From Stomorhina lunata (lineage: Eukaryota > Arthropoda > Insecta > Diptera > Rhiniidae), in NCBI GenBank assembly GCA_933228675.1, contig OW121744.1:99486026-99550025 (forward strand): a stretch of DNA of 64,000 nt, read 5' to 3'. Within the stretch, counting starts at the first letter, position 1; each line of letters opens with the position of its first letter. Below are positions 1 to 14,000 of the stretch, in pieces. The notes beneath the pieces were generated by a model, which saw nothing but the letters and a program-made list of their open reading frames with translations, did not search any database and was not told the origin of the DNA. The translations under genes were made by a program, and so were the position numbers.

Positions 1-525
1 TGTCTGTTGAGGGTACAAAGAAGTCACAAGAAACTTTTATGGCAATGACAGCCATAAAATAAAATCAAAAAAAATTTTTTTTTCAAAAAATTTGTTCATG
101 TCCACATTAAAACCCATATAACTTTTGAACGAATAGAGCTTTTTAAATAAAATTTTTGATTTATGTAGAAAACATTTTAGGATTTTCATAATTTGAAAAA
201 TAATTCAAGTTATCTTCACTAAAATACCCTTATAAACCAAAATACCCTTATAAAGGAAAAGTTTGTATAAAATAGTTATGATAGAACTGAAGATAACTAG
301 AATCCAAGTAATCTGGGCATTAAAATAGTTTACTTGAAATATATAAAAGAACCTGGTAAAACATCAATAATCGATTAATTCTGCACATGAATTAGTTTTT
401 CTAAACCTACAGTGGGCTTCAATATTTTTAAAATAATAGAAAAACAAATTGTATTCATGTTCACATTTAAACCCTTATAACTATCGAATAGAAAATTTTG
501 GATTTATATCTACAACATTTGTCGG
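1..525. repeat. Dispersed repeat G, copy 1
   Basis: This AT-rich stretch recurs in reverse orientation near 59815-60145. Shared blocks include the sequence around ACCTACAGTGGGCTTCAAT (near 407-425 here, near 59820-59838 as its complement), the AACCTGGTAAA block and the block around AACCCATATAACTTT. A second, weaker internal copy of the TTCACATTTAAACCC block sits near 458-476. No coding potential was seen. The element class is unknown. Confidence 0.6.
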
Positions 526-773
526 TCCATCTGTTGAAAGTACAAAGGGACCCAAACAAAATGAGCTAGGTCACTTAAACTTGTGAAAGATATTTTTCAT
601 ATCTTCAAAAAAATTTGTAACTCTTGAATCCAATATAGTTGGATCTTTGAGATAAAGTGGGAGGTTTCATCATATTTGTAACTTATGTCTGAAAATTTCA
701 ATATTTATTTGTAATTTTTTTTCCTAACTTACTCCACTGTGCAGCGGGAGAAGTTTAAGAAATATTTTCTCAA

Positions 774-1570
774 AAAACAAGTAAGAAAGCGCTATAGTCG
801 GTGAAGCCCGACCATACGATACCCTTCACCACTAAGGTCAAAGGTGTTATTTTTCCTGTATAAAGACAAATATTTGCTAAATTTTGCCATCATACAAACA
901 TTTTCTCAGAACTTATATATTCAACCTGTTTCCGTCATTTGGACTTATATGAGAGCTAGGGTCAAATGTGGACCGATTATCTCGAAATTTGGCAAATTGA
1001 TTACAGTTGTTACAAAAATTATGTATGCAAAAAATAAACTCAAAATTTTCATTATCTTTAGATTTATGAGCGTTTTAGTGATTTTTTGTCTCATTTAGTG
1101 CGTTTTCAAAGAAGTTTGTATGGGAGCTATGGTCAAATGTGGACCGATTTTAACGAAATTTGGTACAGTGATTTAAGTTTACATAAGCAGTATTTGTTTT
1201 AAATTTCATGAAAAAATATTGATATTTGTGGCCAATATATCAATTCCGGGAAGTGGGACCTACGGGAGGTACCATAAATAATGAACCGATTTTGACAAAT
1301 TTCAATAGCCATGGTCCCATTATCAAAAAAACGATCTGTGCCAAATTTCATCAAATTATCTTTAGAATTGCGACCTGTAGTTTGATTACAAGGTTTACAT
1401 GGGGGTCCAGCCAGTCAGCCAGACGGACGGACATCGCTAAATCGACTCAGAAAGTGATTCTAAGCCTATTGGTATACTAAAAGGTTGGTCTAAGACAAAT
1501 ATTTCTATGTGTTACAAACATCAGCACAAACTTATAATACCCTTTCCACCTATGGTGGTGAAGGGTATAA
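774..1570 (+). mobile_element. Non-autonomous dispersed element A, copy 1
   Basis: A roughly 800-bp element that recurs at 10682-13232. It begins near AACAAGTAAGAAAGCGC. Near its ends it carries complementary blocks, ATACCCTTCACCAC (828-841) and GGTGGTGAAGGGTAT (about 1553-1568), which form sub-terminal inverted repeats. Inside are a run of GGACGGAC (GTCY-type, near 1423-1430) and repeated CAAATGTGGACCGAT blocks. These traits resemble the DINE-1/mini-me class of fly elements, but I cannot confirm the family by eye. The 84-codon frames inside it are chance frames. Confidence 0.65.
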
Positions 1571-2069
1571 TTATAGTTTTTCTAACAAAAATTTGGGTAT
1601 ATTAGGTTCAATAACATGACATAAGTATAGTTCTTTCAATATGTACGAATGTTTTTGAGTTATGGGTCTTCAATTGAAAACAACGGGAAAAGACATTTCA
1701 ATAAAATTTTTAAGTGGTTAGATTCTTTATTCAAAAATTGTTTTCTCCCAAAAATTTTTTTTCTAACTTTCTGTTGTCCATATGTTATTTTTTAAGGCAA
1801 TCGAACATATTAAAATCTCTCTAAAACAGACATCGACACAGTTTCCCTATCTCACTTTTAAATTGAGTTAAATTTTTATTTTTGAGAAATATTTAGTTAT
1901 TTCTTTCAAAGAATTCGTTAATAAAAACAACCAACATTTTTAGTTATGTTTTTAGTTAACAACTTAAGCTTCAAACGCAAGGTTTGATAGCGCATTTAAA
2001 AAAATCGAGTTTCTAAAAATTTTTTAAGTGTTTCAAAATATTAAAAAAATAAAAAAATAAAAAAACAAA
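1571..2069. other. 5' flank of Cyp4e
   Basis: About 500 bp between element A and the P450 start codon. It should hold the promoter and 5' UTR. I see no convincing TATA box, only AT-rich sequence. The A-rich run just before the ATG (ending AAAACAAAATG) fits a fly start context. Confidence 0.5.
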
Positions 2070-5000
2070 ATGTTATTTTTAATAATTTTACTATCTATTA
2101 TCTTGCCTCTATTGTATATTGAGTTGAAAATACGCAAAACAAATTATCTAGTCAGACATACTCGGGGTCCTAAATTAATGCCCCTAGTGGGTAATGCTCA
2201 TCAAGTGGGAAATACTCCAAGTGGTAAATTTTTAAATTTTATATTTTAAATATTTTTTTAAAATTCATAAGCAATTGATTAAAAAAATGTTGCTACAAAA
2301 GAATTTAAGTGTTTCTTCTACTAATATTTGCGATAAACCGCAATCATACGTCAAACCTCCAAAAATCCATGCATCATGCAAATGTTAAGTACCCAAAAAT
2401 TATTTTGGTTTGAACTGGTTTTTGAATAATTTTTCTTATCATTCACTAAAAAATTTATTGCTGCTTGAAATTATAGAGATTGCGAATTTTTTACAATCAT
2501 AACTCCCCCCTCCCCCATTCTTTCTTTATCGACATAACCAAAAATGCTACTGGATTCAATCTGAACATTTTTGAATCAAACAAAAATTTGAGTGTCCAAC
2601 ATGAATTTGCGCTTTTGTATCAATTATTGATAAGAGGCTTAAAGAAAAAATTGCCTTAATATGCAACAGCTCTTATATAATATTTAAAATTCTATAAATA
2701 ACTTTTAAAGAAAAAATCTGATTAAATAGTAAAAAAGTGTTAAGAAGAACCACTTACTATATTTACTTTACCCTACACTATATTAAAATATTTATTTAAA
2801 AAAATTTTGTAATAAAATTTTTCTTCAGAAAAAATTTCGTGTCAAAAAAAAAAAAATTTTATATCAAAATTTATGTAAAGAAAAAATTTTTATATCAAAA
2901 ATTTTCTATAGAAAATATTTTCATATTAAACTTTTTTTTTTATATACACTAAAATTTGTATATCAAAGTTTTTTGATAGAAAAAATTTTCATATCAAAAA
3001 TTTTAAATATTTTTCCATAGAAAAAATGTTCACATGAAATTTCTTTCTATAGAAACAATTTTCATATGAAAATTTTTCTATAGAAAAAATGTTCACATAA
3101 AATTTCTTTCTATAGAAAAAAATTTCATATGAAAACTTTTCTATAGAAAAAAATTTCATATGAAAATTTTTCTATAGAAAAAAATTTCATATGAAAATTT
3201 TTCTATAGAAAAAAATTTCATATGAAAATTTTTCTATAGAAAAAAATTTCATATGAAAATTTTTCTATAGAAAAAAATTTCATATGAAAACTTTTCTATA
3301 GAAAAAAATTTCATATGACAATTTTTCTATAGAAAAAAATTTCATATGAAAATTTTTCTATAGAAAAAAATTTCATATGAAAATTTTTCTATAGAAAAAA
3401 ATTTCATATGAAAATTTTTCTATAGAAAAAAATTTCATATGAAAATTTTTCTATAGAAAAAAATTTCATATGAAAATTTTTCTATAGAAAAAAAATTTCA
3501 TATGAAAATTTTTCTATAGAAAAAAATTTTATATGAAAATTTTTCTATAGAAAAAAATTTCATATGAAAATTTTTCTATAGAAAAAAATTTCATATGAAA
3601 ATTTTTCTATAGAAAAAAAAGTTTCATATGAAAATTTTTCTATAGAAAAAAATTTCATATGAAAATTTTTCTATAGAAAAAAATTTCATATGAAAATTTT
3701 TCTATACAAAAAAATTTCATATGAAAATTTTTCTATAGAAAAAAATTTCATATGAAAATTTTTCTATACAAAAAAATTTCATATGAAAATTTTTCTATAG
3801 AAAAAAATTTCATATGAAAATTTTTCTATAGAAAAAAATTTCATATGAACATTTTTCTATAGAAAAAAATTTCATATGAAGAAAAAAAATTTTATGAAAA
3901 TTTTTCTATAGAAAAAAATTTCATATGAAAGTTTTTCTATAGAAAAAATTTTCATATGAAGGTTTTTCTATAGAAAAAATTTTCATATGAAAGTTTTTCT
4001 ATAGAAAAAATTTTCATATGAAAGTTTTTCTATAGAAAAAATGTTCATATGAAAGTTTTTCTATAGAAAAAAATTTCATATGAAAGTTTTTCTATAGAAA
4101 AAATTTTCATATGAAAGTTTTTCTGTAGTAAAAATGTTCATATGAAAGTTTTTCTGTAGTAAAAATTTTCATATGAAAATTTTTCTATGGAAAAAAAATT
4201 TGATGTGAAAATTTTTCTATAGAAAAAAATTTCATATGAAAATTTTTTTATAGAAAAAAATTTCATATAAAAATTTTTCTATAGAAACAAATTTCATATA
4301 AAAATTTTTCTATAGAAAAAAATTTCATATGAAAATTTTTCTATAGAAAAAAATTTCATATGAAAATTTTTCTATAGAAAAAAATTTCATATAAAAATTT
4401 TTCTATAGGATAAAATTTCATATGAAAATTTTTCTATAGAAAAAAATTTCATATGAAAATTTTTCTATAGAAAAAAATTTCATATGAAAATTTTTCTATA
4501 GAAAAAAATTTCATATGAAAATTTTTCTATAGAAAAAAATTTCATATAAAAATTTTTCTATAGGATAAAATTTCATATGAAAATTTTTCTATAGAAAAAA
4601 ATTTCATATGAAAATTTTTCTATAGAAAAAAATTTCATATAAAAATTTTTCTATAGAAAAAAATTTCATATGAAAATTTTTCTATAGAAAAAAATTTCAT
4701 ATGAAAATTTTTCTATAGAAAAAAATTTCATATGAAAATTTTTCTATAGAAAAAAATTTCATATGAAAATTTTTCTATAGAAAAAAATTTCATATGAAAA
4801 TTTTTCTATAGAAAAAAATTTCATATTAAAATTTTTGTATACAAAAAAATTTCATATGAAAATTTTTCTATAGAAAAAAATTTCAAATGAAAATTTTTCT
4901 AAAGAAAAAAATTTCATATGAAAATTTTTCTATAGAAAAAAATTTCATATGTAAATTTTTCTATAGAAAAAAAATTTCATATGAAAATTTTTCTATAGAA

Positions 5001-8000
5001 AAAAATTTCATATGAAAATTTTTCTATAGAAAAAAATTTCATATGAAAATTTTTCTATAGAAAAAAAATTTCATATGAAAATTTTTTTATAGAAAAAAAT
5101 TTCATATGAAAATTTTTCTATAGAAAAAAATTTCATATGAAAATTTTTTTATAGAAAAAAATTTCATATGAAAATTTTTCTATAGAAAAAAATTTCATAT
5201 TAAAATTTTTCTATTGAAAAAAATTTCATATTAAAATTTTTCTATTGAAAATAATTTCATATGAAAATTTTTCTATAGAAAACAATTTCATATGAAAATT
5301 TTTCTATACAAAAAAATTTCATATGAAAATTTTTCTATTGAAAATAATTTCATATGCAATTTTTTTTATAGAAAAAAATTTCATATGAAAATTTTTCTAT
5401 AGAAACAATTTTCAAATGAAATTTCTTTCCATAGAAAAACATTTCATATGAAAATTTTTCTATAGAAAAAAATTTTTATATTGAAATATTTCTAAAAAAA
5501 ATGTTCATATTAAAATTTTTGTATGAAAAAAATTTTCATATTCAAATTTTTCTATAGAAAAAATTTTGATATCAAAATTTTGGTATATAAAATTTCATAT
5601 CAAAATTTTTAAATAGAAAAAATGTTCATATAAAAATTTGTATATGAAAAAATTTTGTCTAGAAAAAATTTTCATATCAAAATTTTTCTCTAGAAAAATT
5701 TTCATATCAAAATTTTTTTGTAAAAAAATTTTTTAATGGAAAAAATTTCCATATCAAAACTTTTTAGTAGAAAATATTTTCATATCAAAATTTTTCTTTA
5801 GAAAAACTTTTCATATCAAAATTATAAATACATTTTTTTCAATATTTGTGCTATCTTAAATTTGTATAGATTTGCTTCACATGCTCTAAGAATAGACCCC
5901 AATAGGGCGACAATTATTTGTTCTTATCATTAATGAAATGATTATTAATTTAAATTAACACTAAAATAACGAGAGCAAAGGTTTAAAGTTCTACACCTTA
6001 TCATCTAGACAATCATATATGAATTATTTTTGCGTGTTTTGTTAGACACTGTAAGTCAGCATGAAATGCAAGTTTTTTGTTTTGTTTATATATTTTTATG
6101 GCAATCACTTAAAAACAATTTAGAAATAAAAAAATCAAAATAAAAATACTTGATTTTGGTAGTAGACATAAATAGTAACTTCTTGAGATAACATTTTTTG
6201 AAAACACCTAAGACTCGAAGAACGGCTTTTAAGGGGTTTGAAGAGTATTTTTATTTTCTACTAACAAAAAATAATTATATGTATGTCAATAATGTTATTC
6301 AACAATTTAATTACCATAATAAACTAATTGTATATAAGACACATTTAGAATCCGTTTATACTCGTATAAATTTGAAATGTTTAGAATAATGAAAATTTAA
6401 CTACAAAGTTTGTTCCAAAGTTCATTTTTATAGATGACTTGTTTTGTTAATGAGTATTGGATTAAAAATTTATTTATTTTGAAAAATAGACTTAAACTTG
6501 TATAACAAATCATATTAAACTTAATTATAATTTATCGGACAATACTATATAGATAATGTTTTAATATAAACCCACTATTCACATGCAATCGAATTTTATT
6601 AAAATGCACTGTAGACATGTCGTTTGAGACTTTTAACTTGAAATAGATAGTTCTTATCTGAAATTATAAAGATCTTATCTTTACAATTTTAGGAAATGAT
6701 AGTGTCTTTATTGTGTTATCGAATACATTAAACAAACTTAATTACCACTCAATTGTATAATAAAGGGTCTTTCAATAATGCACTTAGGCTATTTAAAACC
6801 GTTGATTCCTGTTTTTCGAACCGGCTTAGCCAGGGGTGATAGGTGCCACGCCCATTATCATAATCAAAACCCCATTTTAAACAATTTTAGAGGTTTTTCT
6901 AATAAAACATTATTATAAAAGTCAAAATTGTTTGTATGGAAGACATTTTTGAAACAAGGGTTGCCACGTCCAATCAACTAAATTTGGCGGTTTAATTTAT
7001 TATTAAAAATTTTTCTATATTTTTTTTTATACAAAAATTTTCAATAGAAAAACTTTTGATAAGCAAATTTTTTCTAGAAAATTTTTTGATAAAAAAAATA
7101 AAGAGAAATTTTTAATAAAAAAATTTTCAAAAGAAACATTTTTGATAAGAGATTTTCTATAGAAAAATTTTCTAAAGAAAAATTTTTAATAAAAAATTTT
7201 CTATAGAAAAATTTTTGATGAAAAAATGTTCTATAGAAAAATTTTTAATGAAAATATTTCCTAAAGAAAAATTTTTAATAAAAAAATTTTCTATAGAAAA
7301 ATGTTTAATAAAAAAATTTTCTATAGAAAAATTGTTGATACAAAAATTTTCTATAGAAAAATTTTTGATAAAAAAATTTTCTATAGAAAAATTGTTGATA
7401 CAAAAATTTTCTATAGGAAAATTTTTGATAAAAAAATTTTCTATAGAAAAATTGTTGATACAAAAATTTTCTATAGAAAAATTTTTAATGAAAAAATTTC
7501 CTATAAAAAAATTTTTGATAAAAAATTTACTATAGAAAAATTTTTGATAAAAAAATTTTCTATAGAAAAATTTTTAATAAAAAATTTTCTATAGAAAAAT
7601 TTTTAATGAAAAAATTTCCTATAGAAAAATTTTTAATAAAAAAATTTTCTATAGAAAAATTTTTAATAAAAAAATTTTCTATAGAAAAATTGTTGATACA
7701 AAAATTTTCTATAGAAACATTTTTGATAAAAAAATTTTCTATAGAAACATTTTTGATAAAAAAATTTTCTATAGAAAAATTGTTGATACAAAAATTTTCT
7801 ATAGAAAAATTTTTGACAAAAAAATTTTCTATAGAAAAATTTTTGATAAAAAAATTTCCTATAGAAAAACTTTTGATAAACAAATTTTTTATAGAAAAAT
7901 TTTTGATAAAAAAAAAATTTTAATAAAAAAATTTTTAATAAAAAAACATTTTCTATAGAAAAATTTTTAATAAAAAATTTTCTACAGAAAAATTTTTGAT

Positions 8001-11000
8001 GAAAAAATTTTCTATACAAAAAAATTTTTGATAAAAAAATTTTCTACAGAAAAATTTTTGATGAAAAAATTTTCTACAGAAAAATTTTTGATAAAAAATT
8101 TTTCTATAGAAAAATTGTTGATAAAAAAATTTTCTATAGAAAAATTGTTGATAAAAAAATTTTCTACAGAAAAATTTCTGATAAATTTTTTTTTTTATAA
8201 AAAAATTTCCTATAGAAAAACATTTGATAAACAAATTTTTTTTAGAAAAATTTTTGATAAAAAAATTTTCTATAGAAAAATTTGTAATAAAAACATTTTC
8301 TATAGAAAAATTTTTAATAAAAAAATTTCTAAAGAAAAATTTTTGATAAAAAAAATTTCTATAAAAAAATTTTTGACAAAAAATTTTCTATAGAAAAATT
8401 TTTGATAAAAAAATTTTCTATAGAAAAATTTTTAATAAAAACATTTTCTATAGAAAAATTTTTAATAAAAAATTTTCTAAAGAAAAATTTTTGATAAAAA
8501 AATTTTCTACAGAAAAATTTTTGATGAAAAAATTTTCTACAGAAAAATTTTTGATAAAAAATTTTTTTATAGAAAAATTGTTGATAAAAAAATTTTCTAT
8601 AGAAAAATTGTTGATAAAAATATTTTCTACACAAAAATTTCTGATAAAATTTTTTTTTATAAAAAAATTTTCTATAGAAAAAAAAAACTTTTGATAAAGA
8701 AAAACTTTTGATAAACAAATTTTTTATAGAAAAATTTTTGATAAAAAAAAATTTTTAATAAAAAAATTTTCTAAACAAAAATTTTTAATAAAAAATTTTC
8801 TAAAGTAAAACTTTTAATAAAAAATTTTCTATAGAAAAATGTTTGATAAAAAAATTTTCTAAAGAAAAATTTTTAATAAAAAATTTTCTTAGGAAAATTT
8901 TTAATAAACAATTTTCTTAGGAAAATTTTTATAAAAAAATTTTCTACAGAAAAATTTTTGATGAAAAAATTTTCTACCGAAAAATTTTTGATGAAAATAT
9001 TTTCTGCAGAAAAATTTTTGATAAAAAAATTGTCTACAGAAAAATTTTTGATAAATAAAATTTTCTACAGAAAAATTTTTGATAAAAAAATTTTTTCCAG
9101 AAAAATTTTTGATAAAAAAATTTTTTCCACAAAAATTTTTGATAAAAATATAAAAAAAAATGAAGTAGAGAACTTTTTCTTTTTAAGACGTTAGACATTG
9201 AAAAAATACCTATTTTAGGTAAAAGTATAAAAATACGGCAACTCTGTCCTACTTTTTTGTTCTGTTCTCTTTGACCCGTGGTTATAACACACTTCTATAT
9301 ATACAATTCTACTGTCATAGCTATTAAAATTTTAAATTAATCTGCATTAAAAGATTATATAGGAGCTTTAATCATATGTATCCAAGAAATAAGTAAAGAT
9401 TTTATTCAAATTTAAGTGCTACCTTGACTTCAAATGAAGGAAAGCCCTAATTTGTTTAGTGTTTAGCCGTCTCCGTTAGTTTTTTTATACAAGGCTATGG
9501 TCAAATCTGAACCGATTTCTCTTTTAGTCTATAGGAAATTTTATGTCTTTTACATCGACAGCGTGTTAATGCTGTAGTGCTTAACGCCGATTAAGACGGT
9601 TTGAAAAACCTTTAGTTACTAAAGAAAATTTTGACGGCGTGTTAATGTTGTTGTGTTGTACTTTATCGAGGGTATGTGGTGACTCGTCTATGAGAACTGC
9701 TTGATGTGGTGTCTCGTTTAATTATTAGCTAAAACAAATATTGGTATACCCACCATCATAAAGGAGGTTATATTGAGATTGTCATTCCGTTTGTAATTTC
9801 ATAAATATTGACTCAAAAATCAAATGGGGTTTTGAGCCAATATTAAGGACAAACAGATGGACAGACTTACGGACAGACGATTGTGACTTACAGTTTTCCC
9901 CACGGATTGCATTTTTTTATGGGACCCTGTATTGCAAATCGTTCCGAATTCCGATACTCTGAGGCAAAGTTGTATCTCTTGTCATAAACAAACAAAAATT
10001 GTAAACATTTAAAATCAAAAGAACTTTATCTTCAAGATCAAAATCGCAGAAAAACTTACAAAAAAAAAAAATAATGTTTTCTTACGAAGTTTCAGATACA
10101 GGTTTCTTTTGAAGATTAGGGTTAATGTCGTGATTTATTTGATTTATTATGTCAGGCTAACTACTCAATTCTTGGTAGTCTTGATATTTAAAGACAATAC
10201 ATAAGCATGTATTGTCGCATGGGCAGGTAATACACTCACTTCAGCTCTTGAAATATTTTGTGAGAATTGAAAGCAAATAAATTTCAGTTTAATCTATTTG
10301 GTTTTTCTTAAATTAAAAAAAAAACCTACTTGAGTATACTAAACTTTGCTAGCACACCCTCGTGGAACTTATAATTCAAAACATGTTTGGGATTTGTAAC
10401 ACAGATTTGTTTATAACAAATTGAAACTTCTAAATAAATTTTTAAAAAAATATACATGTATAATACAATAACTTACCCATTTAAATAGAGCTAATGGATA
10501 CTTATAATATATGTATCTGTTTACTCATACAAATACTTATATATTGCAAATAAAAGTCTTGATCTTTGTTGAACATTTGTATCATTAACAAGTTTGCAAT
10601 TATATAATTTTTTTAAGTCATTAAAATATTTGGTAGAAAAAATAAAATAATTATTTAAACAAAATTGGGAATATACGCCGTAAAAAACAAGTAAGAAAGT
10701 TCTATAGTCGGTCAAGCCCGACCATACGATACCCTTCACCACTAGGGTCAAAAGTGTTATTTTTTCTGTATAAAGACAAATATTAGCTAAATTTTGCCGT
10801 CATACAAACATTTTCTCAAAACTTTTACATTTAAGCTGGTTCCGACATTTGGACTTATATGAAAGCTAGGGTCAAATGTGAACCGATTATCTCGAAATTT
10901 GTCAAATTGATTACAGTTGTTACAAAAATTATGTATGTAAAAAATAAACTCAAAATTCTCATTATCTTCAGATTTACGAGCTTTTTAGTGATTTTTGTCT

Positions 11001-14000
11001 CATTTAGTGCGTTTTTATACCCACCATCAAAAAGAATGGGGGGTATATTGAGATTGTCATTCCGTTTGTAATTTCCTTAATATTGGTTCAAAAATCAAAA
11101 ACGATATATATTCTGAATCCTTATGAAATTCTAAGACGATTGAGCTATGTCCGTCTGTCTGTCTGTCTGTCTGTTGAAATCACGATAACGTCTAAACGAA
11201 AAGAGCTAGCTAACTGAAACTTAGCAAAAACATTCTTTATCTATGAGAAATTGGGCAAAATCGGTTAGCATTTGGCCATAGCTCCCGTATAACCTCGTCT
11301 AGGCTAATCGCTTATTTGCTAATAAATGACAAATTATGACAGTTATGATGACAAAATTTGGTATCTAGAAGTTTTAGATAAGCACTAGGCAGCATATAAA
11401 TCGGTTCACATTTAGCCATAGCTCCCATACAAAAAACTTACGAAAACAGCCTAAATTTCACCTAAAATACACTTAAATGCCAATAAATCTAAAAGTATAA
11501 CAGATATGACCACTAAATTTGGCACAAGAAAGTCTTATGCCAATGCCAGCCAGTGTCGCAATCGGTCACCATTTGACCATAGCTCCCATATAAAAAACTT
11601 ACGAAAACACAAAAATTCAAAAAGAAAAGGGGATTTATGTCCGTCTGTCCGTCAGATAAAATCGTGATAGCTCCTTAACTACAAGAGCTAGTAAAATTAA
11701 ATTAAGCACAAGGAAGTCTTATGTCAATGTCAGCCAGTGTGCAAAATTTTGTCACAATCGGTCACCATTTTACCATAGCTCCCATATGAAAAACTTATAA
11801 GGTTGTTTATGTCCGTCTGTCCGTCAGATAAAAGCTCGATAGCGCCTTAACGAAAAGAGCTAGAGAGACAAAATTTTACAAAAGTATTTTGGATATCTTG
11901 AAAAAGATGTGTGTTGAAAATGGACAAAATCGGTTCAAATTTAGTTAGAGCTCCCATATAACCCCGCCCCGGGAAACATATTAATGCTGATAAATTGAAT
12001 ACAATTGTAATAGCTATGACGATTAAATTTAAAATAGGGAAGTTTTATGCAATTTTTGATCAGTTTATCAAATTTTATAGGAATCAGTCCATATTTGACT
12101 TTAGCTTTCATATAAAAAACACTCACGGAAACCAAAAATTTTAGCAAAGGCCAGTTAAAAGCTTTTAAATTAGAAACTATGATAGCTATGGCCACTAAAT
12201 TTTGCAAGAGAATAAGCTCTATATATATACCAGCCAGTGTGTAAAATTTTGTTACAATCGGTCAACATTTGGCTATAATTCTTATATATATAGCATCCCC
12301 TTTTTATATCTACAATCAAAAAGATTTGGAGGTACATTCATTATATTAAGATTGCACCTATGAAATTAGATAGGCATCAATCAATGTTCAGCCCAGACTT
12401 TATATATGATGAATGCATTAGCAACTCCTAACGAAATATATGGACCTGCCGTATTACTATTAACGTGTTTAGCCTAACTACATATTTACGAAAAGTATTT
12501 AACAACTTATTAATGTAAAACTATACCCGGTTATGAGACCGAATTTTGATCAAAGTAAATACTGGGGAAACCACTAAAATATTTTTAAATGTTGAACTAT
12601 AAAGCTACGGCAGCCGAATTTAGTCCAAAGGTTTTACCAACAATACCAATTAGCTTAGCGATTTTTTCAGTATTGGTCCAGATTTTGAATTAGCTGCACC
12701 CTTGTAGATATATGAGATATATTTCTAAATTTAACACATAAGATTCGGCACAGCCGAATATAACACTCTTATTTGTTAAAGAAAAGTTTGTATGTGGACC
12801 GATTTTAACGAAATTTGGTACAGTGGTTTAAGTTGACATAAGCAGTAATTGATTTAAATTTCATGAAAAAATATCGATATTTGTGGCCAATATATCAATT
12901 CCGGGAAGTGGGACCTATGGGAGGTATCATAAATAATGGACTGATTTTGACGAATTTCAACAGCTATAGTCCCATTATGAAAAAAATGATTTGTGCCAAA
13001 TTTCATCAAATTATCTTTAGAATTGCGACCTGTAGTTTGATTACAAGATTTACATGGGGGTCCAGGAAGCCAGTCAGACGGACGGACGGACGGACATCGC
13101 TAAATCGACTCAGAAAGTTATTCTAAGCCTATTGGTATACTAAAAGGTGGGTCTAAGACAAATATTTCCATGCGTTACATACATCAGCACAAACTTATAA
13201 TACCCTTTCCACCTATGGTGGTGAAGGGTATAACAATATACATATTTAAATGACAATTAAAACTACATTTAAGAAAACAAACATGTAGAAAGACATAAGG
13301 ACCGACGGGTAGGGTGACAGATAGAGTGAAGATTGAACGAATAGAAAAACTGATATAAAGACCATAAGACAGATTTATAAAAAGACGATAATGTTATATT
13401 AAAAAAAATAAATAAATACATATCTAGGGAAAAAATTAAAAGACAAAGGGCAACGACTGACTAAAATTCAGACTGAAATTCAGATCTAGACGGACCTACA
13501 GTAATTTAGTATTTAGAGTTGATAATTACAGTTTTAAGAACTTCTACTCCAAAATTTGATTTAGTATGACTCACTAACCCAATTTGTGCATTCTCTTATC
13601 ACGACTTAAGTGATTTCAACAAAATTGTTTAAATTTCTAAGTTTCATTAAAATATATGAACTCTGGAAGATAATGTTTACGATTCTAAAATTTTGAATAG
13701 AATACCCCTAAATTTCCAATTTCTTTTGTATGAATTGCATGCACATGATCTAATCAATTTCTAGTTTAGTTTCTATTGAAAACAAATGTTTTGTTTACTT
13801 TTTAACTCCATGACTTGACAAAATTTGGACAAAAATAAAATTTGCATACTCATATTAAATAAATAAACAAATCAAAGCCTTTTAAAAACATAACCAAGAT
13901 CATTTAAATAATTTATAAGAAATTATATAGTTTTTGATTGATGGCACGAATGTATATGTAAACATGACACAGTGGCGGAAAATGAAGAAAAAAGCGGAAA

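Noticed and set aside
844..1480. Two 84-codon frames in element A
   Set aside because: They lie in a dispersed non-coding repeat, and the second copy does not preserve them fully.
6198..6389. 63-codon frame in Cyp4e intron 1
   Set aside because: No domain, AT-driven composition and no supporting signals.
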